From assembly GCF_000169375.1 (NCBI RefSeq), contig NZ_AAXY01000020.1, positions 1-64,000 of the forward strand: DNA of 64,000 bases. The letters are read 5' to 3'. Shown one piece after another: positions 26,813 to 34,570 of this stretch (within the stretch, counting starts at the first letter, position 1; each line of letters begins with the position of its first letter). This stretch comes from Marinobacter sp. ELB17. Its GTDB lineage: Bacteria > Pseudomonadota > Gammaproteobacteria > Pseudomonadales > Oleiphilaceae. A program made the position numbers and the translations under genes. Under the pieces are notes generated by a model that saw nothing but the letters and a program-made list of their open reading frames with translations, was not told the DNA's origin and made no database searches.

Positions 26813-27294
26813 CAGGCTACCTGGTTGACGAAGGGCGCTATACTGATGAAGAATTGATCAGCAAGGAAACGCCGTTAAGTGGCATATTTAGCGTTGAGAA
26901 CGCCGGTCATAGTTGGGAAGCTCTGCAGCAGGCGGTGGATCGGATTGTTGAAATTATTAAAGCTGACCCGAACAAAGATCGGGTGGACAAAATCATTACT
27001 CGTTGGATCAAGCGCCATTTACAGAGAGTGGCTCCTAAGGCCAGGCTTGATTTGGATCGGTTGAGCAGTTTGATGGAGGATAGAGATATGTTGGCAGAAA
27101 ATCTTGAGAATCTGGTTAAGAAGGAGCGACTTGAAGGTCACCAGGAAGGGCATCAGGAAGGGCAATGTGAAGCCAGGAAGGAAACTGCCCGTAACCTGGT
27201 CAATCGCACTGAAATGAATGACCAGATGATCGCAGAGATTGCAGGTCTGACAGTTGATGAGGTCAGTCAATTACGGTCAGAGATCAAGCACTGA
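26813..27294 (+). pseudogene. 3' half of an Rpn-type gene
   Basis: Starts abruptly at GYLVDEGRYTDEEL and runs to a normal end. It lacks the nuclease domain but keeps the linker, the charged tail (EGHQEGHQEGQ) and a divergent final helix (MIAEIAGLTVDEVSQL). The internal RBS/ATG (ATG at 27088) is intact, so a 68-residue C-terminal product could still be made. It directly follows the deleted HipA end. Confidence 0.85.
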
Positions 27295-27566
27295 CCAAAT
27301 TTAGTTGACCACTACATTGTTGCCGGCAAACCTATGGTTGGTGTATCAAAAGTCCTCAGTCCAGCTGCGCCGCACACAGCGGGATAAGACGTGGTAGTGA
27401 GGGCTGCCTGCAACACTGACCTAGGATGTGGGATGTATAGCGGGATGCATCGGGATGCATGGACAGGCACTCTGAAACTGTTAAAAATGTCTTGTTCTTC
27501 CGCTCGTGGGCGTTCGTGAGTGTCCGTGGCAAACTCTATCCAAGGATGGCAAGGAAACAATAAGAA

Positions 27567-27812
27567 ATGAAACCACGCAACGGTCGCTACAACCCCAAGC
27601 GCAAGCTACAAAAGACATTAACGGCAGAGCAGCTCAGCGCCCTGGCCAGGGCTGTCATATACGGTGGCAACCCCGAACACAAAAGAAACCCCGGAAACTT
27701 CGGCCTAACGCCTTCGGCAGACCCAATGCCAGAGGCCGACCCCATGAGGAAGGAAATTCTCGAACGCTGGTATCAGCCGACCGATAGCGAAGGCACAGAT
27801 CATGCGATTTGA
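27567..27812 (+). CDS. small protein of the ImmA-associated pair, probably shortened
   Basis: 81 residues. It contains YGGNPEHKRNPGNFGLTP, a segment recalled from small uncharacterised proteins encoded beside ImmA-like genes. Full-length relatives are recalled to continue into a region ending in a HGYP-type motif. Here the text jumps from LTPSADP to MPEADPMRKEILERW, as if the middle were deleted. It overlaps the next gene by 11 bases, so they are co-translated. The function is unknown; a toxin or antitoxin role is inference from context. Confidence 0.6.
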   Translation: MKPRNGRYNPKRKLQKTLTAEQLSALARAVIYGGNPEHKRNPGNFGLTPSADPMPEADPMRKEILERWYQPTDSEGTDHAI

Positions 27813-29124
27813 AATAGACTGGCTGGCCCATCAGCATAAATCAGTAGGTTCAGAAGAACTGCTGACCCGCTGCCGCATGGCTCTGCAATTCAGAAGTCAC
27901 CCGCTATTCCGCCATGAAAACCAACTGGGTGAGCACCAGGTGCGAGACGCCATAAACGTTTCAGCCTATCCTCTGGCGCTGTGGTTCGCCGCCAACTGGT
28001 GGCGTTTGAGGTGGGAGCCCGGCTTCAACCCCAATGACGGCCGCGAACTGCACGACTGGGAAATGACTCACCACCTCGCCGCCGCCGGTGAAGGCTATGC
28101 CTGGCCAGACCTTACATTTGCTTCCGATGGTGAGAGCATTCAGGCTGGCTTGAAGCCTAGCCGGGGCAACACCGGGCCAGTTCGCTATATCGAAAGACTG
28201 GATGCCTGGGTGCCGGCAAACGAGTACGAAGCAGCAGTGGACCAGCTTGTTAATCAAACGCTGGAAAGACTCAGCAACAGCAAAGAACACACACATCTTC
28301 ACGAACTTTGGCAAACCGTGTGCGAAGAAAGAAAAACACCAACCATTGCCCTACAGAGGCAACTGGAAGCCAGGCTTGGTTATGATTCGGAAGAAGCGCC
28401 AGGCTCGTTACTGGCCCTGCTCACCGACCTCATAGCGGCTCATGGAGAAGGTGCAGTCCAGGAGCTGGCCTGCCTCGGGCGTGACAGAACGGAGAAAACC
28501 ATCGAAAGCGTTGAGGCTTGCCTTTCAGGTACTGCGGACTCGCTTAAATTGCCGCTGAAGAGTGTTCGGAGAACGGTCGAACTGCTTTCGGACGGTAACC
28601 CCAGCCAGCCATGGGAAAAAGGACATGATGCGGCGAACACAGTTCGCAGCCAGCTTGGGGTAGACAAAGGCCCCTTGAATAACAGAAAGCTCGCTGAACT
28701 GTTGGAAACGCCGCCTCAGTTTCTGGAACATAGCCAGACAGCCCAGCGATTACCGATTGGCATTGGCGAAGTGGCTGACAATGGCAGGGCCAAAGTGGCC
28801 TTGGGTAAAAAGCGCAAAGACGCCCGTCGCTTCATGACAGCAAGATTGATCGCAGACGGCATTTACGCCGGAGAAACCGGAAACTGGTTACCCTGCACCG
28901 ATGCAACGACCGTGCGACAAAAGTTTCAACGAGCATTTGCCCAAGAGTTCCTTTGCCCCTACAACGACTTAGTCGAGTGGATGGACACCACATCCCCCGA
29001 TGAAGAACTCATGGAAGTGGCGGCAGAGCATTTTGAAGTCTCGCCGCTGCTGATCAATACCGTGATGGTAAACCACGGCCACATCCCCCGATCAGAGCTG
29101 GAAGCATTCCAGCAAGCTGTTTAA
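27802..29124 (+). CDS. ImmA/IrrE-like protein lacking the HEXXH motif
   Basis: 440 residues. The N-terminal domain (SAYPLALWFAANWWRLRWEP, then YAWPDLTFASDGE) is followed by a helical middle and a C-terminal ImmA-like part: DARRFMTARLIADGI where HEXXH is expected, then FQRAFAQEFLCPYNDL and AAEHFEVSPLLINTVMVNHG, matching the protease family around its active site. The metal-binding HE..H is absent, so it is probably a non-catalytic sensor or binding protein. It is coupled to the 81-residue gene. A similar pair with an intact active site is at 30930-32743. A 70-bp shard of this gene lies at 20928. Confidence 0.7.
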   Translation: MRFEIDWLAHQHKSVGSEELLTRCRMALQFRSHPLFRHENQLGEHQVRDAINVSAYPLALWFAANWWRLRWEPGFNPNDGRELHDWEMTHHLAAAGEGYAWPDLTFASDGESIQAGLKPSRGNTGPVRYIERLDAWVPANEYEAAVDQLVNQTLERLSNSKEHTHLHELWQTVCEERKTPTIALQRQLEARLGYDSEEAPGSLLALLTDLIAAHGEGAVQELACLGRDRTEKTIESVEACLSGTADSLKLPLKSVRRTVELLSDGNPSQPWEKGHDAANTVRSQLGVDKGPLNNRKLAELLETPPQFLEHSQTAQRLPIGIGEVADNGRAKVALGKKRKDARRFMTARLIADGIYAGETGNWLPCTDATTVRQKFQRAFAQEFLCPYNDLVEWMDTTSPDEELMEVAAEHFEVSPLLINTVMVNHGHIPRSELEAFQQAV

Positions 29125-29142
29125 AAAGAGCCCAGCAACCCA

Positions 29143-29310
29143 AGCCGTCGATCTGCCAAGGACCTTCACGGAAAGGCCCGGCACGATCTGGCCGCCACCT
29201 GGCTTAGAAAAAAGCTCGGCGTCAGTCATAATGAGCGCATTGAACCCGCCGATATCTTGAAAGAATGGCGGGTGATCGTCGACCCGTTTTATCTGGAGAA
29301 TTGCCCTTTG
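29143..29310 (+). pseudogene. fragment of a third ImmA-like gene
   Basis: The frame from about 29143 reads DLHGKARHDLAATWLRKKLG then ERIEPADILKEWRVIVDPF, which aligns with YWVAIWLRRKLGK...VFLERWKIPVDDF of the ImmA protein at 31316. Only about 50 codons remain, before the HEXXH. It is joined at about 29320 to an ihfA fragment. Confidence 0.75.
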
Positions 29311-29320
29311 GATGCTATAG

Positions 29321-29522
29321 CCTGTACGACGAACTTGGCCTGAACAAACGTGAAGCCAAGGAAATAGTAGGGGCGTTCTTTGACGAGATCCGCGGCGCAC
29401 TCAGCCAAAACGAACAGGTGAAATTGTCAGGATTTGGCAACTTTGACCTGCGCGACAAAAAAGAGCGCCCGGGCCAGAAGCTCAAAGCAAAAGTTGAAGC
29501 CTACGTTGCCACCGAGCAATAA
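29321..29522 (+). pseudogene. truncated, internally deleted ihfA copy
   Basis: It begins at codon 13 of ihfA (LYDELGLNKREAKE) and is near-identical to GFGNFDLRDKKERPG, then jumps to GQKLKAKVEAYV, skipping the DNA-contacting arm. The parent has the same CGCCCCGGCC at both break points (10 bp). The product could not bend DNA. Repeats and a merR fragment follow in the original order. Confidence 0.9.
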
Positions 29523-29539
29523 ACAGATGGGGACAGATA

Positions 29540-29606
29540 GGGGACAGGCTTCAAGTCCGTCCCCGCCTGGGCTTGGAGCTAGGGGACAGACTTCAAGTCT
29601 GTCCCC
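29540..29606. repeat. two palindromic repeats, 42-bp period
   Basis: Copies at 29540-29564 and 29582-29606 with the spacer GCCTGGGCTTGGAGCTA, the same unit as at 18492. A partial copy (GGGGACAGATA) precedes the first. Confidence 0.88.
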
Positions 29607-29615
29607 GCTTGCGTC

Positions 29616-29856
29616 CTGGGAACAGGAATTCCCTCATTTGTCCCCGGTAAAGCGCCGCGGCAACCACCGCTACTATCAGCGCGCCGACGTCATCACCATC
29701 CGCCAGATCCGCAGCTTATTGTACGACCAGGGCTACACCATCGGCGGTGCCAAACAGCAGCTGTCCAGCGTAGAAGCGAAAGACGGCATCTCACGGTATA
29801 AGCAGTTGATACGGCAGATGATTCGAGAACTGGAAGAAGTACTGGCTGTTTTATAG
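29616..29856 (+). pseudogene. 5'-truncated copy of the MerR-family gene
   Basis: It begins at WEQEFPHLSPVKRRGNH (codon 37 of the parent) and runs to the end with a few substitutions (SSVEAKDGISRYK). About 75 bp of downstream flank is also kept and resembles the flanks at 16992 and 18880. No start codon of its own. It is the last copy before the O-antigen locus. Confidence 0.88.
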
Positions 29857-30071
29857 TTGATAAACTCATTGTTTAACAAGAAGTAACAAAATTCTGCAGT
29901 ATCCCCTGTCAATCAGACCCTCCGCCAATCGTTGCTCCTTGTAAGCTTGCGCCAAATGCGTAGAATTGCCGCTCCTATTCTTTTTTCCAATATGTACGGT
30001 TTTGCGCGGCTTTAATAACGCTCTCTGTATGTACAAAAATTTCGCCCATAACACTGGAAGCGGGTCGGTGG

Positions 30072-30083
30072 GGCGGTAGCGTG
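30072..30083 (+). promoter_or_regulatory. ops element (RfaH recruitment, JUMPstart)
   Basis: GGCGGTAGCGTG, a perfect match to the ops core, lies 38 bases before the wzz start and is followed by CTTTTT. In enterobacteria RfaH binds paused polymerase at ops and prevents early termination in long surface-polysaccharide operons. It marks the start of the O-antigen transcript here. Confidence 0.92.
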
Positions 30084-30120
30084 CTTTTTCGAACTAATCT
30101 AATTTCACGGATTTAAATGC

Positions 30121-30903
30121 ATGAATAATTCCTATCCCCATTCGCAGGAAGATCAAGACAGGTACTCGGACGAAATTAGCCTGGTCGACCTGGCAACAAC
30201 ATTTATCCGCAGGCGCAGGGTTTTTTATGTTGTTTTTTTGATTTTCACGCTAGGCGGCCTGGCTTACGCTTTGCAAGCGTCGAACAAATACGAGTATGTC
30301 AGCCTGGTTCAAGTTGCACAAAAGGGTGGCGACGTGTCCCTTCAGCCGCCGGCAGTGGTCATCGCGACTTTGGAAAACCGCTGGCTACCGGAAGTTCAGA
30401 CGGCTTACCGTGCCAAAAATGATACAAAGTTGCCATTTAGTATAAGTTTCAACAACCCTGAAGGCACAGGCCTAATTCAGCTAACCAGTGAAACCGCGCT
30501 GGAACACGGCGACGATGTGAAAGCGGCGCATGCGGCGCTCATCGATTATCTAAGTCGTTATCAGGCTGAACGGATCAAGCAGGATAGAGTCAGTCTGGAG
30601 CGTCAAATGAAATCGGCTGAAACCATCATTGAAGCTCTCAGAGGCCAGCCGGACACAGGCGAGGCTTTAGCCGCTGCCATTCAGAGAGTGGCTGGCCTTG
30701 AAAGCGCACTGGAAAATCTTGATGAAACTGAAGTGCTTGTGCAAAGCCGTCAAAGCGCCGAAAAGACAGGCCCAAAACGCAGCCTCATTGTGATCTTGGC
30801 TACGTTGCTTGGTGGCATGCTAGGCGTATTCATGGTGTTCATGGCTGAGTTTGGCGCTAATGTCAAAATGCAACTGGCAAAGACTCGTACCATAGATGAT
30901 TAA
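30121..30903 (+). CDS. wzz: Wzz-type O-antigen chain-length regulator
   Basis: 260 residues with the Wzz layout: an N-terminal membrane helix (about 35-53, VFYVVFLIFTLGGLAYAL), a periplasmic coiled-coil domain, and a C-terminal helix (about 219-240, ILATLLGGMLGVFMVFMA). The motif ISLVDLATTFIRRRR precedes helix one. It sets the number of O-units in the Wzx/Wzy pathway. It is the first gene after ops. A leftover C-terminus of another Wzz lies at 33123. Confidence 0.9.
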   Translation: MNNSYPHSQEDQDRYSDEISLVDLATTFIRRRRVFYVVFLIFTLGGLAYALQASNKYEYVSLVQVAQKGGDVSLQPPAVVIATLENRWLPEVQTAYRAKNDTKLPFSISFNNPEGTGLIQLTSETALEHGDDVKAAHAALIDYLSRYQAERIKQDRVSLERQMKSAETIIEALRGQPDTGEALAAAIQRVAGLESALENLDETEVLVQSRQSAEKTGPKRSLIVILATLLGGMLGVFMVFMAEFGANVKMQLAKTRTIDD

Positions 30904-30929
30904 GGCGCTCGGCCTATAGCGGAAGAGTA

Positions 30930-31337
30930 ATGGCTAATACAGAGGCAGAAATTCGGTTATATGAACGTGGCGAAGGGCGACACAAGCATCGTTGGAAGCA
31001 CGATTTTGCCGGTTTTGAACCCGGCGACAAAGGCCAAATAGGTAAGTGCCCCAAAAGCATCACGGAGCAGTTGGCCACTGAAATTTTGAATCAGGGTGTG
31101 CCATACTACGATGACTTGGGAGACGAAATTCCGTCTAAGATTTACTCTGTGCATAAAGGTGTGATTTACGAAGCAGCACCTACAATGCCGGGTATTTCAT
31201 GGCATGGCTATCCTTGGCGGGGTAATTTGAGAGGGCGTAGACCACTATCGAGCAGGATAGTAAGAAAACTCAAAAAAATGGCAGAAAAATCCGGCCACTC
31301 TAAAGAGTTCGAACAATGGTTAAAACAGTACGGTTAG
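30930..31337 (+). CDS. small protein paired with ImmA-like protease, unknown function
   Basis: 135 residues, no signal peptide. It contains GKCPKSITEQLATEIL and PSKIYSVHKGVIYEAAPT, ending in a basic region after ISWHGYPWRG. It overlaps the next gene by 22 bases, so the pair is coupled. The arrangement (small protein first, ImmA-like protein second) parallels 27567-29124. Position, coupling and isolation between wzz and a wzz remnant suggest a mobile toxin-antitoxin-like or defence module. Neither role is proven. Confidence 0.6.
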   Translation: MANTEAEIRLYERGEGRHKHRWKHDFAGFEPGDKGQIGKCPKSITEQLATEILNQGVPYYDDLGDEIPSKIYSVHKGVIYEAAPTMPGISWHGYPWRGNLRGRRPLSSRIVRKLKKMAEKSGHSKEFEQWLKQYG

Positions 31338-32743
31338 GCTCCAGAGAAGGCTTCTTGCTAGAGCTGACGCTGGTTGATCGGCGGGGAAAAGCTGGCCTCG
31401 TTTGGGGTGAAGGCAAGCTCCTTGTTGGCGGCCTGCTGGTTATAGCAGACAAAGACGGCTGTCCTACTAGCTGGACATGGGTAGATTTGCTGGAATGGCT
31501 TGCGAAAAATTGGGCTTATCTGTTGCTGGAGCAAAACTTCCCATTTCAGGTGTCAGCCATGGGTATTTCCACGTTAATGAGAGATTTGGAGAAACGCTGG
31601 GAAAACATGGCCGAGGAACGAATGGAAGATGAAGAAGAGCAGGCTTTTCGCTTTCTAGATCGGCACGATCTGGCCTGTGCGTTCAAAGGAATTTTTTTCC
31701 CTGCTACGTATTTAATGCGCCAAGGCGCCTTGATGGAAGTTTTTAGCGCCGAACACAGTAGCCATGTGCGCTTAAACCTACAGCGGGCAGTAAGTGACCT
31801 TGAAGACATTGGAAATTATTTGGCGGAAGTCGCAAATACAAAAGAGGTGAGTAGGGGCAAGTTGGCTGCTGAGCAGTGGTACGCTCGAGAGACATGCTTA
31901 ATCGCGCAAGCGGTGCCGCTGTTAACCGGGTTAAACACCGCAAGTTTGGCGCAGCTAAACCCTGAGAACGACCCTGAGTATTGGGAGTACGATCCGGAAT
32001 CTCCACTGGCGGACGGCGAGCTGATGGCCGCAGCACGTATGACCAGTGGCGTACTTCTAGCCGATCAGCAATTACAGGTCTTTGATTTAATTCGCGGTGC
32101 AGCGAAAATAGCAACACCAGAGCTAGATTCGCTTTCTCGTAGTCTTTTTAAAGACTTTAAAGACATCGGCAAGCCCTATGATCAGGGTTACTGGGTCGCC
32201 ATTTGGTTACGCCGCAAATTAGGGAAGTCTGATTCGGAAGGTGTAAAGCCGTCAGTCTTTCTTGAACGATGGAAGATCCCGGTTGATGACTTTGATATGC
32301 CGGATTCCATACTTGATGCGTTTGCATGTTGGGGGCCGCGTCATGGCCCCGCGATATTCGTAAATAAGGCGCAACAAAGCACGTCAGCTCACGTGCATGG
32401 TGAAAACACAACCCTCGCCCATGAAATTTGTCATCTGCTACTGGATCGCGATGGTGCCCTGCCGGTTGCAGAGGTACTGAACGGCAATAGCCCCGAGCGC
32501 TTGGAAAAGCGTGCTCGCGCTTTTGCAGCGGAACTTCTGCTACCCAGAAATGTGGCCGCAAAAGAAGTGCGAATGGCAGCCTCCGTGAACGTTGCCGTTA
32601 CAACGCTGTCTTCAGCGTACGAAGTCAGTACCGAGTTGGTGTGCTGGCAGATAATCAACTCCGATGCCTACGCCACTTTAACGGACGATGAACGTAACTG
32701 GCTGCAGGGCAAGGCACAACGAAAAGTGTTTGCCGACGCGTAG
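31316..32743 (+). CDS. ImmA/IrrE-family zinc metalloprotease
   Basis: 475 residues. The C-terminal part has the zinc site HEICH (about 369-373), followed by KRARAFAAELLLPRNV, the conserved ImmA segment. The N-terminal domain (about 1-80, with WTWVDLLEWLAKNWAYLLLEQ) resembles that of the catalytically empty protein at 27802. ImmA-type proteases cleave repressors or antitoxins in response to signals. It is coupled to the 135-residue gene. No XRE domain is seen in either protein, unlike classical ImmR-ImmA. Confidence 0.82.
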   Translation: MVKTVRLGSREGFLLELTLVDRRGKAGLVWGEGKLLVGGLLVIADKDGCPTSWTWVDLLEWLAKNWAYLLLEQNFPFQVSAMGISTLMRDLEKRWENMAEERMEDEEEQAFRFLDRHDLACAFKGIFFPATYLMRQGALMEVFSAEHSSHVRLNLQRAVSDLEDIGNYLAEVANTKEVSRGKLAAEQWYARETCLIAQAVPLLTGLNTASLAQLNPENDPEYWEYDPESPLADGELMAAARMTSGVLLADQQLQVFDLIRGAAKIATPELDSLSRSLFKDFKDIGKPYDQGYWVAIWLRRKLGKSDSEGVKPSVFLERWKIPVDDFDMPDSILDAFACWGPRHGPAIFVNKAQQSTSAHVHGENTTLAHEICHLLLDRDGALPVAEVLNGNSPERLEKRARAFAAELLLPRNVAAKEVRMAASVNVAVTTLSSAYEVSTELVCWQIINSDAYATLTDDERNWLQGKAQRKVFADA

Positions 32744-32830
32744 CGTCAAGGCTGTATTGTCGACAGAAGCCCTGAGTAACCGCAGGCCTTTCTATTTTTC
32801 CCTGTGTCTTTTCGGATAAAAGATAGATAG

Positions 32831-33122
32831 GTGATAAGGAGCCCTTATCGGTTTTATAAAATCGTTAATAATCAATTAGTTAATTTTTCAGATTTCCAAT
32901 TTCGGAAAAGCTATTCTCAAAAATTCGTAGGTATTATCGGGCAAGGCGTGTTTCCAGCTTTGGAAACAGAATCTGGTCACTTTCCAACGCTGGAAACATA
33001 CTTTCCAGTTATTCTCACCGATTGCGACCCAAAAGCCGTTTCCAGCTTAAGAAAGTCATTTTCCAAACTCAGAGATCAAGTAAGTAGCGAGCGATCGCGC
33101 TTCACTGCGATGCAACTTTAAA
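32831..33122. other. gap with TTTCCA...TGGAAA palindromes
   Basis: This stretch has a 96-codon open frame with no recognisable domain, probably not a gene. It holds GTTTCCA-GCTT-TGGAAAC (32950-32967) and TTTCCA-ACGC-TGGAAA (32981-32996), plus further half sites. Such clustered palindromes look like operators of an XRE-type repressor that is not present here. Confidence 0.45.
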
Positions 33123-33269
33123 ACTGTAGATCTTGCCGTAGCGCCTTACGCAGAGAGCAAAAAAAAACATGCGCTGATCGCCATCGTCGCCACGATTCTT
33201 GGCGGCATACTAGATGCGTTTGTTGTAGTATTAATAGGTTTCACTCGCAGCCGCAAGGAAAACGCTTAA
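33123..33269 (+). pseudogene. C-terminal remnant of a second wzz
   Basis: The frame reads TVDLAVAPYAESKKKHALIA then a hydrophobic helix (IVATILGGILDAFVVVLIGF) and ends TRSRKENA. That is the end of a Wzz protein with its second membrane helix. The 5' part is missing. It directly precedes wzx, the place where an original wzz would end. Confidence 0.8.
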
Positions 33270-33272
33270 CAA

Positions 33273-34547
33273 GTGCTTACCAAATTAAAAAGCAATACCT
33301 TCCTCGCTGGCTCAGCCATATATCTGATCTCTAACATATTGAACGCAGCGATACCTTTTGCGCTGCTTCCGGTACTCACCCGCTATTTAAGCCCAGAAGA
33401 GTACGGTGAGGTCGCAATGTTCCAGACCCTACTTGGGGCCTTAACCGCATTTATCGGGCTGAGCATGCACGGCGCTGCAGTAAGAAAATTCTATGACGGC
33501 AATCTCGGCGAGCGTGACCTTCAAGAGTTCATTGCTGCCTGTTTACAAATCCTGTTAGTGACCAGCTTGGCGACCCTAGCCGTTGTATACATTTTTAATG
33601 ATCAGTTATCGCAATCGTTAGGGCTCGAATCACGCTGGATCTTGCTTGCTGTTTTTACTACCTCGGCGACGGTCATAGCCGGAATCCGACTCGGTCAGTG
33701 GCAGGTGCGAAAAAACGCAAAGTGTTATGGTGCGATGCAAGTCACCAAGAGCTTATTCAATGTTTCTCTATCTCTTCTTTTGGTTGTTGTGTTTCTACAA
33801 GGCTCGGGAGGGCGAATTACTGCCCAGGTCTGGGCTGCTGGAGTCTTTGCAATAATTGCGCTCTGGCTGTTAAAGAAAGACAGCATGCTCAGGTTTTTTG
33901 TCTGGCGTCCTGATTTTACCCTTGAGGCGCTTCGATTTGGCGTTCCCTTAATACCGCATGTTGGCGGTGTATTCTTACTGATGACTGTAGACCGGTTTGT
34001 CATAAATTCTGAGCTCGGGATCGCACAAGTGGGGATCTATATGGTTGCGGTGCAGTTCGCTATGGCTGCATCGTTGGTGTTCGATGCGATTAACAAAGCT
34101 TACGTTCCTTGGCTATTTGAAAGACTCAAGCGTAATGATGAGCAAGAAAAACGAAAAATAGTTCGCTTTACCTACATCTGGTACCTCTTTATCCTTGGCG
34201 GAGCCGGTCTCACATTTTTGTTGGGGCCATGGCTAGTTACATTTGTCGCCGGTGAAAAATATGCGAAGGCCGGGGATATCGTAGGATGGTTGATGCTGGG
34301 TCAAGTTTTTAATGGCATGTACCTAATGGTCACGAATTATATTTTCTTTTCAAAGCGTACAGGCCTGTTGTCAATTGCCACAATGTTTTCTGGCGTGGTT
34401 AATCTTGTACTGCTCCTAATTCTTATTCGTCAGTTTGGCCTTGAAGGAGCAGCTTATGCATTCTGTATATCAATGGGGCTTCGTTTCTTATTGACTTGGT
34501 TTGTGGCTCAGAAACGTCATCCTATGCCTTGGCTCAAAGCTTTCTAG
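33273..34547 (+). CDS. wzx: Wzx-type O-antigen flippase
   Basis: 424 residues with about 12 hydrophobic helices and an N-terminus (LISNILNAAIPFALLPVLTRYLSPEEYG) typical of the oligosaccharide flippase family. It moves lipid-linked O-units across the inner membrane. It starts at GTG four bases after the wzz remnant. It lies directly before the pseudaminic acid genes. Confidence 0.9.
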   Translation: MLTKLKSNTFLAGSAIYLISNILNAAIPFALLPVLTRYLSPEEYGEVAMFQTLLGALTAFIGLSMHGAAVRKFYDGNLGERDLQEFIAACLQILLVTSLATLAVVYIFNDQLSQSLGLESRWILLAVFTTSATVIAGIRLGQWQVRKNAKCYGAMQVTKSLFNVSLSLLLVVVFLQGSGGRITAQVWAAGVFAIIALWLLKKDSMLRFFVWRPDFTLEALRFGVPLIPHVGGVFLLMTVDRFVINSELGIAQVGIYMVAVQFAMAASLVFDAINKAYVPWLFERLKRNDEQEKRKIVRFTYIWYLFILGGAGLTFLLGPWLVTFVAGEKYAKAGDIVGWLMLGQVFNGMYLMVTNYIFFSKRTGLLSIATMFSGVVNLVLLLILIRQFGLEGAAYAFCISMGLRFLLTWFVAQKRHPMPWLKAF

Positions 34548-34570
34548 AAAGATACAAAGGACAATTTTGC

